A stretch of DNA of 64,000 nucleotides from Ancylostoma caninum (taxonomy: Eukaryota; Nematoda; Chromadorea; Rhabditida; Ancylostomatidae): positions 2,170,001 through 2,234,000 of the forward strand of contig JBAJFG010000002.1 in NCBI GenBank assembly GCA_037903475.1. The letters run 5' to 3'. The translations under genes and the position numbers were made by a program. Positions 62,270-64,000 of this stretch are shown piece by piece (the stretch's first letter is position 1; each line of letters opens with the position of its first letter). The notes below the pieces were generated by a model. That model searched no databases. It worked only from the letters and a program-made list of their open reading frames with translations, and was not told the origin of the DNA.

Positions 62270-62803
62270 TTAGGTTGGGCAATAAGTTCGCACGGTTTTT
62301 CTGAGCTTTCAATGTATTATCACGAGGTGGAGTAGCTGAACTTAGATCTACCTGAAAGTTGACATCCGCAGTACTCCTTCTTCACATCTAGAGGAAGTAG
62401 TTCCGAAAAATCGTCTCATAACTCTACGAACTGTGCGTACAGAACAACATGCATCCTCCAACCCTCAATCAACCTCTCTGAAGCAGAAATCGGCTTCAGT
62501 GGTGTCCCGTCTGGCTTCCATTCAGGCGCTGCTAACATCCCCAACACCCTGAGCTGCATTTGTTCCACCATTGTAACGGAACAGTTGGAGGTGTTGGAGA
62601 TGTTCGCGCTCGTGGAATTGGAAGGTCACATTTCATGCGACAGGAAACGAGAAATAGCAGGAATTAGGGACACTGGTTATAATATTCGTAAAGGGAAAAG
62701 TAAGAGCTAGAAGACGACCTATGATAGGCTACCGGATTAGTTGAAGTCCTCATAAAAAACTGGGTTGAAAAAAAAAACCGCAGGAACTTATTGCACAACC
62801 CAG
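62270..62803. mobile_element. 534-bp mariner-type MITE in a channel-gene intron
   Basis: The left end TTAGGTTGGGCAATAAGTTC and the reverse complement of the right end CTGGGTTGTGCAATAAGTTC are inverted repeats of about 30 bp. TA flanks both ends (62268-62269 and 62804-62805). There is no transposase frame. It sits in the intron upstream of the exon that begins at 62184. Confidence 0.85.
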
Positions 62804-62836
62804 TAGAACATGTACTGAGTCATTATGTATAATCTA

Positions 62837-63722
62837 TCAGGTTGTCGGAAAAGTTTCCCGCCATTTTTGATCCTCTCTTTCAAACTTATTTTTCTAGTCA
62901 AATACAAGTAACAGTATCGCAACATGCATAACGCTGTTATTCATAGGAACACCACCGGTAAGAGTGGCCAGCAGCTGCGAGTGCGTGTTTCCATTATAAT
63001 CCCACCGAACATTGAGCACTGCCTTCTGAGGAAGTACCCCTGGTTTTGGCAATGAAATCCAATGTTGCCGAAGTCCGAACCATCTGCATCTCTCCATGCA
63101 GATTACCTAGGAACGTACTTCTCTTCACCTATATCCAGTTGTTGAGCCAAGCGAAAGTCTGCGAAAAACTTACAGAGTTTAGGAACTCATCTCCCTGTAC
63201 TTGGAGCTAGCAGCCACTCAGACCATGATGAAACCATACGTTATATTACCCTGCCTATTCGATAAGATGCAGATGAGCTGCTATAGGACGTGATAGCCCT
63301 AAAGCTCCTTTGCCAGAATATGGATATCAGTCCATGGATTCCTTTCAATAAGCTTCAGGAGGTGCTCGCCAGCCACTACAACTTGTCAGTGAGATACTGG
63401 TTCATCTCAAGCCAAAACCTCAGTTCAAACCCAGAGGACCAAACTTTTGTGGTATAGTTAGAGACAATGGGCCTATCGCATAGCTTACATTCCCGCTTCG
63501 CTTGCACTGCTGTGTTTCCTGAATTCGCAAAGGGGCAGCCAAACAAGCTCCAAGTCAATGACGATTTTTTTGCCTCTAATAGTGACAAAATGCGAAGAGA
63601 ATATTGGTACAAGCAGGTTATTGGCTGGACTTTAAATATGTTTCAAGAGAAAATTTTAGAAAATTTCGAAATTCTTGGCAATAGAGGAAACAAAGTGGCG
63701 GAAAACTTTTCCGAGAACCTAA
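62837..63722 (-). mobile_element. decayed mariner with transposase remains
   Basis: The termini are TCAGGTTGTCGGAAAAGTTT (left) and TTAGGTTCTCGGAAAAGTTT (reverse complement of the right). On the minus strand the transposase is still legible in pieces: the helix-turn-helix (HLLKLIERNPWTDIHILAKEL, near 63365-63300) and the KPGVLPQKAVLNVRWD block near 63040-62990, where active mariners have a W-W-D. Stops and frameshifts separate the pieces, and at 886 bp it has lost about a third of its length. It lies 33 bp from the MITE to its left, in the same intron. Confidence 0.85.
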
Positions 63723-64000
63723 TGCTATATGTATGATCCCCGCGAAACTATTCTGTTCACGCAAGCATTGAGGCGTAGTGAAGGGAATCTCTTGATTCAC
63801 CACATTTCCAAGAGAACATCCGAAAACATTACTGCCCACTGAGAGCATTTTATTGCTGCTGCACTGCAATGTTTTAATTTTTCAAGCTGTAATGTTCCAA
63901 GCAAATTGTAAGTAGAGCACAGCCCTATATGTAAAAGACAGTACTATGGAAAACATGGGTGAACCAGATTACTGGCCGAGGCTTCAGATTAGTTGAGGTG
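63723..64000. other. window edge, nothing recognised
   Basis: Should be intron of the channel gene. No further exon was recognised. Confidence 0.4.

Noticed and set aside
63618..63869. Upstream exon of the channel gene on the minus strand
   Set aside because: The frame overlaps the mariner right end and shows no channel motif.

Overview
This is a eukaryotic window, most consistent with a clade V (rhabditid/strongylid, hookworm-like) nematode. The basis is three split host genes with short AG/GT-bounded introns and nematode-type TTTCAG acceptors, an NCA/NALCN-type channel, and a repeat load rich in mariner, Tc1-like, RTE and tRNA-derived SINE elements. No sequence search was possible, so the species is not assigned. 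Most of the 64 kb is non-coding repeat. Most open frames are short and spurious.

Three conserved host genes could be rebuilt exon by exon, all on the minus strand. (1) 22027-26934 is TRMT11, the catalytic subunit of the tRNA guanosine-10 N2-methyltransferase; its first exon(s) were not found. (2) 33407-37196 is NDUFV2, the 24-kDa [2Fe-2S] subunit of mitochondrial complex I; all seven exons join in frame to 236 residues, including a presequence. (3) 58920-62184 holds the last ten exons of a NALCN/NCA sodium-leak channel, from the domain IV pore to the C-terminus; the gene continues beyond the window. They share no pathway (tRNA modification, respiration, excitability) and lie kilobases apart, so nothing indicates an operon.

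Layout. 1-17.3 kb has no recognisable gene. It holds a 117-bp tandem array with a (CA)n tail (3.96-4.98 kb), a small MITE (9.2 kb), a SINE with perfect target duplications (12.9-13.2 kb) and a large 50-bp minisatellite inside a dispersed repeat (14.0-15.8 kb). 17.9-21.2 kb is a full-length, intact RTE-type LINE bounded by a perfect 20-bp target duplication. 22-37 kb carries TRMT11 and NDUFV2 with transposons in and between them. 37.4-46 kb is repeats: a 202-bp palindrome, a second copy of the minisatellite-bearing repeat, a 630-bp inverted repeat and LINE tails. 46.8-48.5 kb is a decayed CENP-B/pogo-like DDE transposase gene. 49.7-53 kb is a degenerate CR1/Jockey-like LINE split by a 1,286-bp mariner-like element. 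54.3-55.4 kb is a MITE with a mariner nested inside it. 58.9-63.7 kb is the channel gene, with two mariners side by side in an intron.

The most interesting signals are nested or structural: near-identical inverted arms flanking NDUFV2 exons 2 and 3, the apparently very young RTE copy, several nested transposon insertions that give relative ages, and a repeat family whose interior is an expanding 50/59-bp minisatellite.
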